Of a DNA stretch of 64,000 nucleotides, positions 41,997-51,252 are shown piece by piece. Under the pieces are notes generated by a model. The model searched no databases and was not told the DNA's origin. It worked only from the letters and a program-made list of their open reading frames with translations. The number at the start of each line of letters is the position of its first letter. Position 1 is the first letter of the stretch. A program made the position numbers and the translations under genes. This stretch comes from an uncultured Candidatus Melainabacteria bacterium (lineage in GTDB: Bacteria > Cyanobacteriota > Vampirovibrionia > Gastranaerophilales > Gastranaerophilaceae), in the NCBI GenBank assembly GCA_934757245.1, contig CAKVLH010000002.1:1-64000 (forward strand), read 5' to 3'.

Positions 41997-42767
41997 ATGA
42001 AATATCCAAATTTAGAAAAACTGGTTGACATTATTGCTGTTTTGAGAAGCGAAAACGGCTGTGAATGGGATAGAGAACAAACCCATAAATCATTACGTCC
42101 AAATATGTTAGAAGAAGCTTACGAAGCTGTTGATGCAATTGACGACGACGACATTCCAAACCTTAGAGAAGAATTAGGCGATGTACTTTTGCAAGTCGTT
42201 TTGCACGCTCAAATTGCAAAAGACAACAACGAATTTGACATAGAAGATGTTGCAAAAGAATTGAGTGAAAAACTTATTCATCGTCATCCGCATGTTTTTG
42301 GAAATCAAAAAGTTGAATCAACTCAGGATATTATCGATAATTGGGATAAATTAAAAAAAGAAGAAAAAACTTATCGAAAATCAATTTTGGATGGAATTTC
42401 TAAATCTCAATCTGCATTAATGTCAGCGCAAAAAATCAGCAAAAAAGTTGTCAAAGTCGGGTTTGAATGGGATACAGTTGAAACACTAAAAGACTGCATA
42501 AAATCAGAATATAAAGAATTTGAAGAAGCTGTAGAAGCAGGCGATAAAGACCACATGGAAGATGAAATGGGCGATATTTTTTTCGCAACCGTAAATCTTG
42601 CAAGGTGGTACAAAATTGACGCTGAACAAGCACTTTTGAGAGCAAACAAAAAATTCATTAAACGTTTCAAAAAAATGGAAGAAATTAAAACAAAACCATT
42701 TGAAGATTATACGTTTGAGGAATTTAATAATTTGTGGAAAGAGGCTAAAATTCTGGAAAGGGAATAA
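41997..42767 (+). CDS. mazG: Nucleoside triphosphate pyrophosphohydrolase
   Basis: The 256-residue all-helical protein has two MazG domains. The first has CEWDREQTHKSLRPNMLEEAYEAVDAIDDDDIPNLREELGDVLLQVVLHAQIA. The second (about 140-250) has GFEWDTVETLKDCIKSEYKEFEEAVEAGDKDHMEDEMGDIFFATVNLARWYKIDAEQALLRANKKFIKRF. It hydrolyses non-canonical NTPs. The TAA stop is part of the first octamer of the repeat that follows. Confidence 0.94.
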   Translation: MKYPNLEKLVDIIAVLRSENGCEWDREQTHKSLRPNMLEEAYEAVDAIDDDDIPNLREELGDVLLQVVLHAQIAKDNNEFDIEDVAKELSEKLIHRHPHVFGNQKVESTQDIIDNWDKLKKEEKTYRKSILDGISKSQSALMSAQKISKKVVKVGFEWDTVETLKDCIKSEYKEFEEAVEAGDKDHMEDEMGDIFFATVNLARWYKIDAEQALLRANKKFIKRFKKMEEIKTKPFEDYTFEEFNNLWKEAKILERE

Positions 42768-42953
42768 GGTAATAGGGTAATAGGGGAATAAGAAGTATTA
42801 AGAATTGTAGGTTGGGCTTTCAGTCCAACAATAACTAAATCAACACCTCACCCTAACCCTCTCCTGTAAGGAGAGGGAATGACCGAGACTTGTACATTTT
42901 ATACATAATAAAAGTTTTAAACGGACTTATTCACCTATTCACTTATTCACTTG
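42759..42953. repeat. Mixed octamer arrays with nested repeats after mazG
   Basis: The left array GGGAATAA, GGTAATAG, GGTAATAG, GGGAATAA begins on the mazG stop codon. The right end (42925-42953) is instead made of reversed GTGAATAA units. Inside lie a GTAGGTTGGGCTTTCAGTCC hairpin (42806) and a CACCTCACCC hairpin (42846-42885). Confidence 0.65.
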
Positions 42954-42970
42954 AATAAAAAGGAGCTTAT

Positions 42971-43315
42971 ATGAAAAAATTATTATCAACATTATTCTTA
43001 ATCGCAGTAACTTGTTCAATCGTTTCAGCAGAAGAATTCAGAACTGTTTGCGCCAGCCATATTCTTGTTCCAAATGAAATGGACGCAATCAAACTAAAAA
43101 GCCAAATCAAAGATTATAGTGATTTTCAATATTATGCAAGAATTTACTCAACTTGCCCTTCCGGACGTAATGGCGGAAATTTAGGATGCTTCGGCAAAGG
43201 TCAAATGGTAAAACCTTTCGAAGAAGCTGCTTTCAATGGTAAAGTCGGAGAAGTTTCCGACCCTGTTAAAACACAGTTCGGTTATCATTTGCTTTGGATA
43301 AATTCTAAAAAATAA
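42971..43315 (+). CDS. Periplasmic parvulin-type peptidyl-prolyl isomerase
   Basis: The 114-residue protein has a signal peptide (MKKLLSTLFLIAVTCSIVSA) and then a single rotamase domain: ASHILVPNEMDAIKLKSQI, the active-site SxCPSGRNGGNLGCFGKGQMVKPFEEAAFN, and VKTQFGYHLLWI. It should isomerise prolines in exported proteins. It lacks the chaperone arms of SurA or PrsA, so it is a minimal form. AAGGAG precedes the ATG. Confidence 0.88.
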   Translation: MKKLLSTLFLIAVTCSIVSAEEFRTVCASHILVPNEMDAIKLKSQIKDYSDFQYYARIYSTCPSGRNGGNLGCFGKGQMVKPFEEAAFNGKVGEVSDPVKTQFGYHLLWINSKK

Positions 43316-43332
43316 TCATTAAAAATTTATTT

Positions 43333-44292
43333 TTATAAAACATAATTTAAAACAACTGCGATTGTAGACAGAATTAATGACACAAGCGCAAATTCTTTTA
43401 CAATTCTGATTTCAGAATGTCCGCATAATTCAAAGTGGTGATGAATTGGAGACATTTTGAAAACTCTTTTGCCTGTTAATTTAAAGCTTGTAACTTGAAT
43501 AATTACAGACAAAGTTTCCATTACAAAAATACCGCCAAAAAGTGCAAGCAATAGTTCACATCTTCCAACTACAGCAAGAGTTCCTAATAGTCCACCTAAA
43601 GCCAAAGAACCTGTATCACCCATGAACACTTGAGCTTTTGGCTTGTTATATCTTAAAAACCCTATCAAAGCACCAATTACAGTTGCGGCAACAATTGCAG
43701 CTGCATTATGTCCGCCCATAAAAGCAATAATTCCGCAAGCTAAAAATGCAGGAATACCTGTAGCCGCTGCCAAACCGTCAAGGCCGTCTGTTAAATTGTA
43801 AGCGTTAGACGCGCCGGTTACAACAAAAACCGTAAAAATCGGATACAAAAATCCAAGATCAAAATCGTGAGAGCCAAGAGTTATAACTGTTCCGTAAGTT
43901 TGCATAGCATAAACTGTCGGAATAAGTGCAATCAAAATTTGTCTAACAAGTTTTCCGCGAGGGCTTAAACCTTTGTTTTCGTGTCCTTTGATTTTTAGAT
44001 AATCATCTTGAAAACCTGCTAATGCCATAAACAAAAGTGTTATAATGATAATCCAAGCTGAATTATCCATTTGTTGCGCCATTAACAAAGTTATAATAGA
44101 AGCAATTATAATAGCTACAATTATAAAAACACCGCCTGTTGTTGGAGTGCCTGCTTTCTTTGCGTGAGCTTCCGGCGCAACATCAAGGATGTATTGCCCG
44201 ATTGTTTTCTTTCTCAAAAAATCAATATAAGGTACGCCAAATAACAAGCATAAAACCATACTCATTAATAAAGCTACTGCAAACATTATCAT
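43333..44292 (-). CDS. mraY: Phospho-N-acetylmuramoyl-pentapeptide transferase
   Basis: The 319-residue polytopic enzyme has the pairs GTPTTGGVF, FQDDYLKIKGHENKGLSPRGKL (catalytic Asp pair), NAYNLTDGLDGLAAA, MGDTGSLALGG and the loop SPIHHHFEL. It makes lipid I from UDP-MurNAc-pentapeptide on undecaprenyl phosphate. Here it is unlinked to murD-ftsW-murG. Confidence 0.96.
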   Translation of the reverse strand: MIMFAVALLMSMVLCLLFGVPYIDFLRKKTIGQYILDVAPEAHAKKAGTPTTGGVFIIVAIIIASIITLLMAQQMDNSAWIIIITLLFMALAGFQDDYLKIKGHENKGLSPRGKLVRQILIALIPTVYAMQTYGTVITLGSHDFDLGFLYPIFTVFVVTGASNAYNLTDGLDGLAAATGIPAFLACGIIAFMGGHNAAAIVAATVIGALIGFLRYNKPKAQVFMGDTGSLALGGLLGTLAVVGRCELLLALFGGIFVMETLSVIIQVTSFKLTGKRVFKMSPIHHHFELCGHSEIRIVKEFALVSLILSTIAVVLNYVL

Positions 44293-44374
44293 AATTAAAT
44301 TTCTCCTGCGTTTATTTATTCTTTGTTAGCTCAATTCTACCGCATACAGATATTATTGTCTACAAAAAAGAATT

Positions 44375-45052
44375 CTATAATACTCTATTAGCCTTAAGCT
44401 CTTTTCTCCAAGTTGTGTAGAAATAGATTGCCAATACAAAATACACACTCCACATTATAACTGTCGAATAAACTTTTTCACCTTCCATTGCAATTTTTAT
44501 CCACATAAAAGTCGCAAGTCCGTTAACAATCATCCAAAACCACCATTGTTCAATTGCACGCTTAACAGTCAAATACATGCCGGCAATTGATAAAACAGAT
44601 GTTATTGCGTCAATATAAGGACTCTTATCTTTTGTTAAAATCAGAATGTATGAAGTAATTATGCAGGCTAAGATTGAAAGTAACACCAGAATAAACATCT
44701 CTTTTTTGTTTAATGAGATTTTTTCAATTTCATATTTATCGGATTTTAAATGCTTGTGCCACCTAAAATAGCCTAAGATTTGCATTGGAACATAATACCC
44801 CATATACAAAATCAGATTTCCCCACAAGGCATTATGAAAAGCTAAATATCCATAAAAGCTTGAACCCATTACACCAAAAATATAACAAACAGGCGTTCCT
44901 TTTCCTGCAAGAATTGTATAAGTTATTCCGAAAAATGCCGATACAAAAGCAATTGGCGAATCTTTAAAAACAAAAACATTCAACAGTAAAATCAAGTATA
45001 TAAAAATACTTCCGACAATTTCGCTCTTCTTGAACTGTTTAATTAATTCCAT
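44375..45052 (-). CDS. pnuC: PnuC-type nicotinamide riboside/mononucleotide transporter
   Basis: The 225-residue protein has seven or so hydrophobic helices. The family segments are GTPVCYIFGVMGSSFYGYLAFHNALWGNLILYMGYYVPMQILGYFRW and WFWMIVNGLATFMWIKIAMEG. Charged KSDKYEIEKISLNKKE lies in the middle loop. It takes up vitamin B3 or thiamine-like precursors; the substrate cannot be read from sequence alone. Confidence 0.9.
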   Translation of the reverse strand: MELIKQFKKSEIVGSIFIYLILLLNVFVFKDSPIAFVSAFFGITYTILAGKGTPVCYIFGVMGSSFYGYLAFHNALWGNLILYMGYYVPMQILGYFRWHKHLKSDKYEIEKISLNKKEMFILVLLSILACIITSYILILTKDKSPYIDAITSVLSIAGMYLTVKRAIEQWWFWMIVNGLATFMWIKIAMEGEKVYSTVIMWSVYFVLAIYFYTTWRKELKANRVL

Positions 45053-45076
45053 ATTTATGTTATCTAATAAAAATAG

Positions 45077-46027
45077 ATGAAAGTAAATTCAAATATCACA
45101 TTCAAGGGATTTTATACAAATAAAACTTTAAAAAAAGGATTAGAATTCGCAGCTGATAATGGTGCTCTTTTTGCTGCCGGAACGACTTTGGCTTGTTCTA
45201 TGCTTGTCCGTCCTACTGTAATTATGGCAACGCCAAATACGGATAAACAGAATAAAAAAATTGCTTGTGCAAAATCTATAGCCTCAAGCCTTACCGGTTA
45301 TCTTTTGATGCTCGGAATTTCACGACCGATTGCCAATTCTATAAAAAAAATTGACAAAAATCCTGAAAAATATTTGAAACCTGAAACAATAAAAAATCTT
45401 AAAGAAGAAGGCGAAAATTTATATAAATCAAAAGCTTACACGCTTGCAACACAAACTTTTAAATTAGGACTGGGAATGGTCGTAGCGCTTCCAAAAGCAA
45501 TACTGACTGTGGCAGGCGTACCGATTGTGCTTAATAAAATGTTTCCGCAAAAACAAGAAAAAGTAAGTCCAAATCCTTCATTTAAAGGCAAAAATGATAA
45601 AATTGCACAAGGAATCGGGAAAATAATCGACAAAAAAGGAACGCAGGATTTTTCAAAAAAATACAAAGACTCAAATTTCCCGATGCATATAATTGCTTTA
45701 ACTGATGTTTTTTCTACAGGCGCATTTGCACTTGAAACCAAACGCTCAAAAAAAATTGAAGAAAATAGAAAAAACACACTTATTTATAATTCGATAATTT
45801 CAACAGGTTTGAGTATTGCGAGCAGTTATCTTATAGATAAATTGTTGGATAAGCCGACCGAAAAATTTATCCAAAATTTTAAAAAAGCCAATAAAGGTTT
45901 ACCAAACTTGGAAAAACAAGTAGAAGGAATAAGAATTGCAAAGCCAATTTTAATTATGGCAGGCATTTATTATGCGATAATTCCACTGATTTCTACATAT
46001 CTGGCAGATAGAATTGAAAAACAATAA
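45077..46027 (+). CDS. Unknown membrane protein with N-terminal FKG motif
   Basis: A 316-residue protein, not recognised. It begins MKVNSNITFKGFY and has a second FKG in the middle (NPSFKGKND, about residue 172). Hydrophobic helices lie near residues 29-48, 68-86, 128-150, 236-256 and 288-306, with Lys-rich loops. The start motif resembles the NxF(x)AK(Y/F) starts of the three proteins at 61469-63229, hinting at a shared tag or leader. The gene is divergent from pnuC with a 24-bp gap. The function is unknown. Confidence 0.7.
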   Translation: MKVNSNITFKGFYTNKTLKKGLEFAADNGALFAAGTTLACSMLVRPTVIMATPNTDKQNKKIACAKSIASSLTGYLLMLGISRPIANSIKKIDKNPEKYLKPETIKNLKEEGENLYKSKAYTLATQTFKLGLGMVVALPKAILTVAGVPIVLNKMFPQKQEKVSPNPSFKGKNDKIAQGIGKIIDKKGTQDFSKKYKDSNFPMHIIALTDVFSTGAFALETKRSKKIEENRKNTLIYNSIISTGLSIASSYLIDKLLDKPTEKFIQNFKKANKGLPNLEKQVEGIRIAKPILIMAGIYYAIIPLISTYLADRIEKQ

Positions 46028-46064
46028 AAAGCGCCCAATATTATTAAATATCGAGCGCTTTTTT
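46026..46064. terminator. Bidirectional terminator between 45077 gene and pgi
   Basis: AAAAAGCGC...GCGCTTTTTT with a further AATATT / AATAT pairing inside; it has T tracts on both strands. Confidence 0.65.
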
Positions 46065-46082
46065 AGATTTTTTCAGAACTTA

Positions 46083-47381
46083 CTAAGAAATTCTACCTGG
46101 AACTACAACGCCACCTTTCAAATTCTTTTTGTAGAATTCTACGTGTGGTTGAAGAACGCTATCTAGAACTTCCGGAAGTTGTTTGTTTTGCATAACTGCT
46201 TCAACGATTTCTTGGTAGCAAGTCGCAAATGCTCTTAATTGAGTTACAGCACCCGCTGCTTCCGGAGTTAAGCCTAGAGAATTTGTTTCTACGTATTCTT
46301 TGAAGAATGCACCTGTTGATTCGTAAGACTTAGTCAAAGCGCCGATATAAGCTTCTGCGTTTTCAGCGCAAACACCGTTATCCATAGGAACAGTTAGAGC
46401 GAAAACTAACTTGTTAGCCGGATTAAAATGTGCTTCTGCTGAGTGGTGCATAGCATCAGGAACTTTTGCTATTTGTTTCAATGTGTCTTTAACAGATTCG
46501 TTTTGCATTTGAGCATGCCAGTAAACTGTGTTTTCAAACATTGAACCCATGTATTGGTGAACAGAAGCAGAAATTCCGTTAAGTTTAGCATCTGCCCAGA
46601 AAATACCTTCTTTTAATGCATCATTAATTTCTAAATCAGCTGATAATGATTGAGAAGAAATTTCTTGTGCTGATTTTAACATTGATGCCATATCTTCTTG
46701 CTTCATGCCTGCAAAAGCAAGTGTAAATAAAGCGTGGTCATCAAATGCTGAGAACCTTCCACCAACATCATCATGAATAAATAAGTCGCCTAACCAGCCG
46801 TTTTCGTTAGAAGTTCTACGAAGTTCGCTCTTTTCAGCGTTCTTATCAGTTACAGCGATAAAGTGTTTAGCTGCTGATTTTTTAGCTTCTTCTTCTGATT
46901 GACCTTTAGCCATATAAGCATCTTCTAACATTTTTTGAATTCTCAAGAAACCGTCTTTTGTTTCAAAAGTTGAACCAGATTTTGAAGCGATTAGGTAGTT
47001 TGAAGATAAAACATCGTTACCTAATTTGTGCAAAAATCTTGCCAAGCTGATTGAATCAACATCTGAATAGAAGAAGATTGAATCAGAATTGATGTTCAAA
47101 CCGTTGATACCAAGCATGTGTTCTACAGTGTGTTTAGAACCGCCAATACCCATAACGCTAAGTTTGTTAACACCTGTTTGAGCTTTCAATTTCGCTGCTA
47201 AAGAATAGATGTCGTCTAATCTTTTTAATTGTTCTTGTGGTAAATTTACCCAGTTCAAGAATTTGCCTTCTTTGTTTGCACGAGAAGAAAATTCGCTTAC
47301 GAATTCAGATGTTTTAGATGAATATTTTGAAAAATCAACACCTGAAAAAACTGTTCTTAATGATGAATTTTTAGTTAACAT
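46083..47381 (-). CDS. pgi: Glucose-6-phosphate isomerase
   Basis: The 432-residue protein is of the shorter bacterial type. It has VMGIGGSKHTVEHML, the sugar-phosphate loop ASKSGSTFETKDGF, HDDVGGRFSAFDDHALFTLAFAG, the catalytic Glu/His regions (QNESVKD; HHSAEAHFN) and a C-terminal helix KNLKGGVV. It interconverts glucose-6-P and fructose-6-P. The protein is divergent in places, so a bifunctional phosphosugar isomerase is possible. AAAAGGAG precedes the ATG. Confidence 0.88.
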   Translation of the reverse strand: MLTKNSSLRTVFSGVDFSKYSSKTSEFVSEFSSRANKEGKFLNWVNLPQEQLKRLDDIYSLAAKLKAQTGVNKLSVMGIGGSKHTVEHMLGINGLNINSDSIFFYSDVDSISLARFLHKLGNDVLSSNYLIASKSGSTFETKDGFLRIQKMLEDAYMAKGQSEEEAKKSAAKHFIAVTDKNAEKSELRRTSNENGWLGDLFIHDDVGGRFSAFDDHALFTLAFAGMKQEDMASMLKSAQEISSQSLSADLEINDALKEGIFWADAKLNGISASVHQYMGSMFENTVYWHAQMQNESVKDTLKQIAKVPDAMHHSAEAHFNPANKLVFALTVPMDNGVCAENAEAYIGALTKSYESTGAFFKEYVETNSLGLTPEAAGAVTQLRAFATCYQEIVEAVMQNKQLPEVLDSVLQPHVEFYKKNLKGGVVVPGRIS

Positions 47382-47507
47382 ATTAACTCTCCTTTTTTGG
47401 TTAAATTGTTTAACTATATATTACCATGAAGAAAATTACATTTAAAATATACAAGCTTGTAAAACAGAATCAAATCAATATAGTCAATATTACGTCAAGA
47501 CATAAAT

Positions 47508-47880
47508 AGAACGGCTGGCACGCCGCGAGCGTTTTTTTAGCGAGCGTAAAAGTGCAAGCTCTGCTTGCTACATCCATTTGAGCCACAACCGTAAGGTTGT
47601 AGAAAACGTTAAAAATTTCTTCTTTTTTGTTACTTTTTTCTTCTTGTTTTTTCAAAGAAGAAAAAAGTAAAAATTATTTTGTAATAAAAAGTTTTTTAAA
47701 ATGTTCTTTTCTTTCTCATTATTTGCGAGGTAAAGAGAAAGAAAAGAACCAAAAGAAAGAGAAAACACGCAATAATTTCCTACACTCTTACGAGCGTTAA
47801 ATTAAATGGATATAGCAAGCAGAGCTTGCACACTCACGCTCACTATTGCAGCTAATCGCTGCACGTTCGCGGCGCGAATG
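47508..47880. repeat. Nested inverted repeats in a 574-bp gene-free gap
   Basis: GAGCGTAAAAGTGCAAGCTCTGC...ATCCATTT (47540-47580) is mirrored by AAATGGATATAGCAAGCAGAGCTTGCACACTC (47803-47845). Inside are a poly-pyrimidine hairpin around 47630-47668 and a perfect 15-bp GTTCTTTTCTTTCTC / GAGAAAGAAAAGAAC stem (47702-47748). A CTTACAGGAGAGGG repeat fragment follows at 47919. No gene is seen. Confidence 0.6.
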
Positions 47881-47955
47881 TCGTTCATTTAATGAATATT
47901 ATCATTGGCAATAGCATCCTTACAGGAGAGGGAATGACACAAAATTTGTATTCTT

Positions 47956-49032
47956 TTAAGCTATTTTTAATAGCTTATTTTTAATCCACTTCAACACAAC
48001 CCCGGAATATGTTGAAACAACCATTGTTATCACAAAATACAAATACGTGTTTTGTACAGGGTTATAAATCCAATAAATGTTGTGCAAACTACGTTCAGCA
48101 ATCGGAATTCCCTTCAACCAGAATAATACTGCAGTAATTATGTACATTACGAGCAGGTGGTTTGCCATAATATGATAAGTGTTTTCACCAATCAAATTGA
48201 TAAATTTGATATTTTTAATATAATCGTAAGTTACATTTATGAACAAAAGCGAAAACCAAATCCCTGTAATACTTGTTAGAACAGGAACAATAAGCTGGTC
48301 ATCAAATCTTCCCCAAACAAGGACATAGCTTAAACCAATTCCGTGTTCGGGATTGAAATCGCGGTTAAAATGCCATAGTATAGCTTGAATGCAAATTACT
48401 GCGCCCAGAATTTTTGGTGTGAAAATATTGTATTTGCCTTCAATTTTTGTAGTATAACAATGACCTAAGTAAACGAAAAACAAAGAAAAAATCGTTCTTA
48501 TAATAACAAGCATTGTTGGAGTTAATGTAACGGTTTTGAGTAAAGGAATCGCACCAAATCCTAGAATTGCATATACTAAAAATCTTGTCCACTCAGGTTT
48601 TTCGCGCAACAATCTTTGCAAGAACAAAAACATCATCATAGTAATAAAAAGTTGCGGAACAAACCACATTGGGCAAGATAAATCAAATTGATGACCGTTC
48701 AAAAACGGGGTGATAAAAAAGTTTTTTAGGCTGATTTCGCAGCCCCAGAATTTGCCCGTAAGTTTTTCAATTCCAATTGTAACAAGTGCATAAAATCCAG
48801 AATACAGAAAGTAAAGAACCAGAAGGCTTTTAACCCTTTTTATCACATATTCGTAAACTCTGTCTAAATACTTGTCTTTAAACAGCATGCCGGAAATGAA
48901 GAAAAATAGCGCTAACTGGAACGAATATGGCGGAAACATATCAAAAAGTCGAAATTCCAAATGCCCAGAAACCACAAGCACTATCGCAAGTGCCTTTAGT
49001 AGATTAATTTTTTCTGAGAATATTTTATCCAT
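47956..49032 (-). CDS. Membrane acyltransferase (acyltransferase-3/OafA-like)
   Basis: The 358-residue protein has about ten membrane helices and the family opening INLLKALAIVLVVSGHL (catalytic His in the first helix), LFFFISGMLFKD and PMWFVPQLFITMMMF, and an ENTYHIMANHLLVM near the end. Members O-acetylate or otherwise acylate exported sugars. It closes the minus-strand glycan locus. The ATG at 49032 starts at the canonical helix; a longer frame lacks a ribosome-binding site. Confidence 0.85.
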   Translation of the reverse strand: MDKIFSEKINLLKALAIVLVVSGHLEFRLFDMFPPYSFQLALFFFISGMLFKDKYLDRVYEYVIKRVKSLLVLYFLYSGFYALVTIGIEKLTGKFWGCEISLKNFFITPFLNGHQFDLSCPMWFVPQLFITMMMFLFLQRLLREKPEWTRFLVYAILGFGAIPLLKTVTLTPTMLVIIRTIFSLFFVYLGHCYTTKIEGKYNIFTPKILGAVICIQAILWHFNRDFNPEHGIGLSYVLVWGRFDDQLIVPVLTSITGIWFSLLFINVTYDYIKNIKFINLIGENTYHIMANHLLVMYIITAVLFWLKGIPIAERSLHNIYWIYNPVQNTYLYFVITMVVSTYSGVVLKWIKNKLLKIA

Positions 49033-49048
49033 AATTTTTTTAGTTATC

Positions 49049-49083
49049 GTCGTGTTCAATGACAATTGTTGAACACGACCTAC
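49049..49083. repeat. CGTGTTCAA / TTGAACACG hairpin repeat
   Basis: TCGTGTTCAATGACA..TTGTTGAACACGACCTAC, the same family as 24867-24905, lies between the GT8 and acyltransferase genes. Confidence 0.5.
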
Positions 49084-49115
49084 GCTCTGATTATAAAACA
49101 CATAAAAATGTTTTT

Positions 49116-50156
49116 CTACAACTGTTTTTTTAAGAACTCTATATTTTTCTTATTATTAACATATTTATCATAATAATACTTATGTTTTTCACCAAATGTT
49201 AATGAAGATAAGATTTTATACTTCAATACTTTTAACATAATTAAATTTATTTGATTTTTAATAATCTTTTGTTGATATTTTAGTCCTTCAATTATTTCAT
49301 TCTTAAAAGGTGTCTTTTCTGCATAAGCCCACCAAACATCAGCATAATCTTCATTTTTATAAAGCCAAGGTTTATTTTTACCTAAAAAATGTAAAATTTT
49401 TGATTTTTGATAATCATAGAAATCATTAGACAAATGGACATCTATTTCAGAATTCCAATTTTTTTCCAATGGCTTAATTTCTGAATTACACAACTTATTT
49501 AGCGCACATTGTTCTTGATATAAGAAAAAATTATTCTCTATCAAATCTAATAATTTTTCAAAACAATTTTCTTCATTATATTTTTTTACATTAAACAATA
49601 CAACACCAGTATTAAAATATTGATTTGCTGAAATATTCAAAACAGATTTTGTATATTCTTTAACATGTATTGTTTTAAATACAGCATTTTCATCAATCAA
49701 AATTTCCCATAAAGGTTCTTTACACGCTGCCAAACAATACCCATCAACATTATTATCATAAAGTTCCTTCACATCTGTTAAAAACAACAAATCTATATCT
49801 GTAAAAATCAGCTTTGAATATTTTGACATAACAACAGGAGCTACTATACGAAAATAACAAGCTTCATTAAAATAACTATGTGTAATATTTAATTTAATAT
49901 TTTTAAAATAATCCTTTGGATTAAAAAATCTTATTGAAATATTATCTTTTCTAAAATGTTCAACTATCAATTGCTTTTTACATTCATCTGTCGATGTTGA
50001 AAAAACAACTATATCATAATTTGTATCAACAGAAGAATTATCAACTAAAGATTGAATACAAACAGATAAATAGGGCAAGTACGCATCAGAAGAACTCATT
50101 GCTACTGCAACATAATTATTTATAAATATCGGCTCTATTACATTTATTTTTTCCAT
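49116..50156 (-). CDS. Glycosyltransferase family 8 protein
   Basis: The 346-residue protein has the GT8 metal motif in KLIFTDIDLLFLTDVKELYDN (DxD near residues 120-122), an N-terminal VAVAMSSSDAYLPYLSVCIQSL fold and YFNTGVVLFNVKKYNEE, as in LPS galactosyl/glucosyltransferases. HFLGKNKPW supplies the second metal-binding His region. It adds a hexose to the surface glycan; the donor is unknown. It is adjacent to another GT8 gene with a 19-bp gap. Confidence 0.88.
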   Translation of the reverse strand: MEKINVIEPIFINNYVAVAMSSSDAYLPYLSVCIQSLVDNSSVDTNYDIVVFSTSTDECKKQLIVEHFRKDNISIRFFNPKDYFKNIKLNITHSYFNEACYFRIVAPVVMSKYSKLIFTDIDLLFLTDVKELYDNNVDGYCLAACKEPLWEILIDENAVFKTIHVKEYTKSVLNISANQYFNTGVVLFNVKKYNEENCFEKLLDLIENNFFLYQEQCALNKLCNSEIKPLEKNWNSEIDVHLSNDFYDYQKSKILHFLGKNKPWLYKNEDYADVWWAYAEKTPFKNEIIEGLKYQQKIIKNQINLIMLKVLKYKILSSLTFGEKHKYYYDKYVNNKKNIEFLKKQL

Positions 50157-50175
50157 TACTATTAACCCTTATTGT

Positions 50176-51252
50176 TTAATATTCAGATAAAATTTTTAAA
50201 TACTGTTTAATTTTTGCTTTTTTTTCTTGATAATGTTTCTTTTTTTTACCCAAAGTTATATTGGTTAAAAACCTCACTTTTAAATATTCATTCTTAAGTA
50301 TTTTTGAAATTTTTATACAACTTGCAATTTCTTTTCTAAACTTTTCATTTTGCCCTTGAATATATGTGTACATGAAATCTTCATAATAAGGAGTTAACCT
50401 TGCATATTCCCAAAATATATCATTCATAAAAACTTTAGCTTTATCTAATTTTGAATATTCCACAAATATCGGAGCTCTTACATCAAGCAAAGATTTTAAA
50501 ACATCATTAGTTTCCCAAGGTTTTGGTCCACCTGCCCAATGAACGATTTTTAATTCTTCTACATTTATTTTGTCAAATTTTAATTCTTGATATAAGCCTT
50601 CTTGATACAAAATTGGACAGAAATTATATGTATATGGAAGCTCGTATATATAATCCTTAAAAACCATATTCAAAACATTTTGATCAGGCCATATTTGATA
50701 TACACTTGAATACCACAACATTCCTTCAAAAAGTTTTTCTTCCATATTATCTTCACGCCACTTCTTTAAATTTGCGAGCATAACCCCAGTATTAAATCGC
50801 CTATCTGGAAATTTTTCTTTATCATTTATTGTATATTCATATTGTAATTTAACTCCTGGGTCGACAACAGAAGCTATATAATAATCATCTAATGGCGTTT
50901 CATAAAGCTCTTTTAAAGATGTCAACGCTATTATATCTGAATCTAAAAATAATATTTTATCCAAATTAGGAAATAATGAAGATATTTTTAATCTATAATT
51001 CGATACAACACTAATCCCTTCTGACATATTTTTAAAATCATCATTATTCATTTGCACATATTCTATATTAAAAGGTTTTATCTTCTTTAAAACCTCTATC
51101 TTTCTTCTATTTTCGTCTGTCATATCAGCATTAAGAATATAAAAATTAAACTCTTCGTCTCCACTATTTTTAAGAATCGATGCCATTGAAACAGCCAAAC
51201 AATTTGCATATTTGTTACTAACTGTATAACCAATATTTATAATATTATTCAT
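50176..51252 (-). CDS. Glycosyltransferase family 8 protein
   Basis: The 358-residue paralogue type has INIGYTVSNKYANCLAVSMASILKNS, the DxD motif in ILFLDSDIIALTSLKELYETPL, RRFNTGVMLANLKKWRE and IVHWAGGPKPWE (second metal His). A Lys-rich C-terminal tail may dock on the membrane. AGGAG precedes the ATG, which overlaps the end of the FAD-enzyme gene by 8 bp. It is probably a retaining hexosyltransferase of the surface glycan. Confidence 0.89.
   Translation of the reverse strand: MNNIINIGYTVSNKYANCLAVSMASILKNSGDEEFNFYILNADMTDENRRKIEVLKKIKPFNIEYVQMNNDDFKNMSEGISVVSNYRLKISSLFPNLDKILFLDSDIIALTSLKELYETPLDDYYIASVVDPGVKLQYEYTINDKEKFPDRRFNTGVMLANLKKWREDNMEEKLFEGMLWYSSVYQIWPDQNVLNMVFKDYIYELPYTYNFCPILYQEGLYQELKFDKINVEELKIVHWAGGPKPWETNDVLKSLLDVRAPIFVEYSKLDKAKVFMNDIFWEYARLTPYYEDFMYTYIQGQNEKFRKEIASCIKISKILKNEYLKVRFLTNITLGKKKKHYQEKKAKIKQYLKILSEY

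Noticed and set aside
47470..47655. 61-codon minus-strand frame
   Set aside because: It lies in the nested repeat region, lacks a ribosome-binding site and shows low-complexity Lys/Glu sequence from a purine-rich hairpin.
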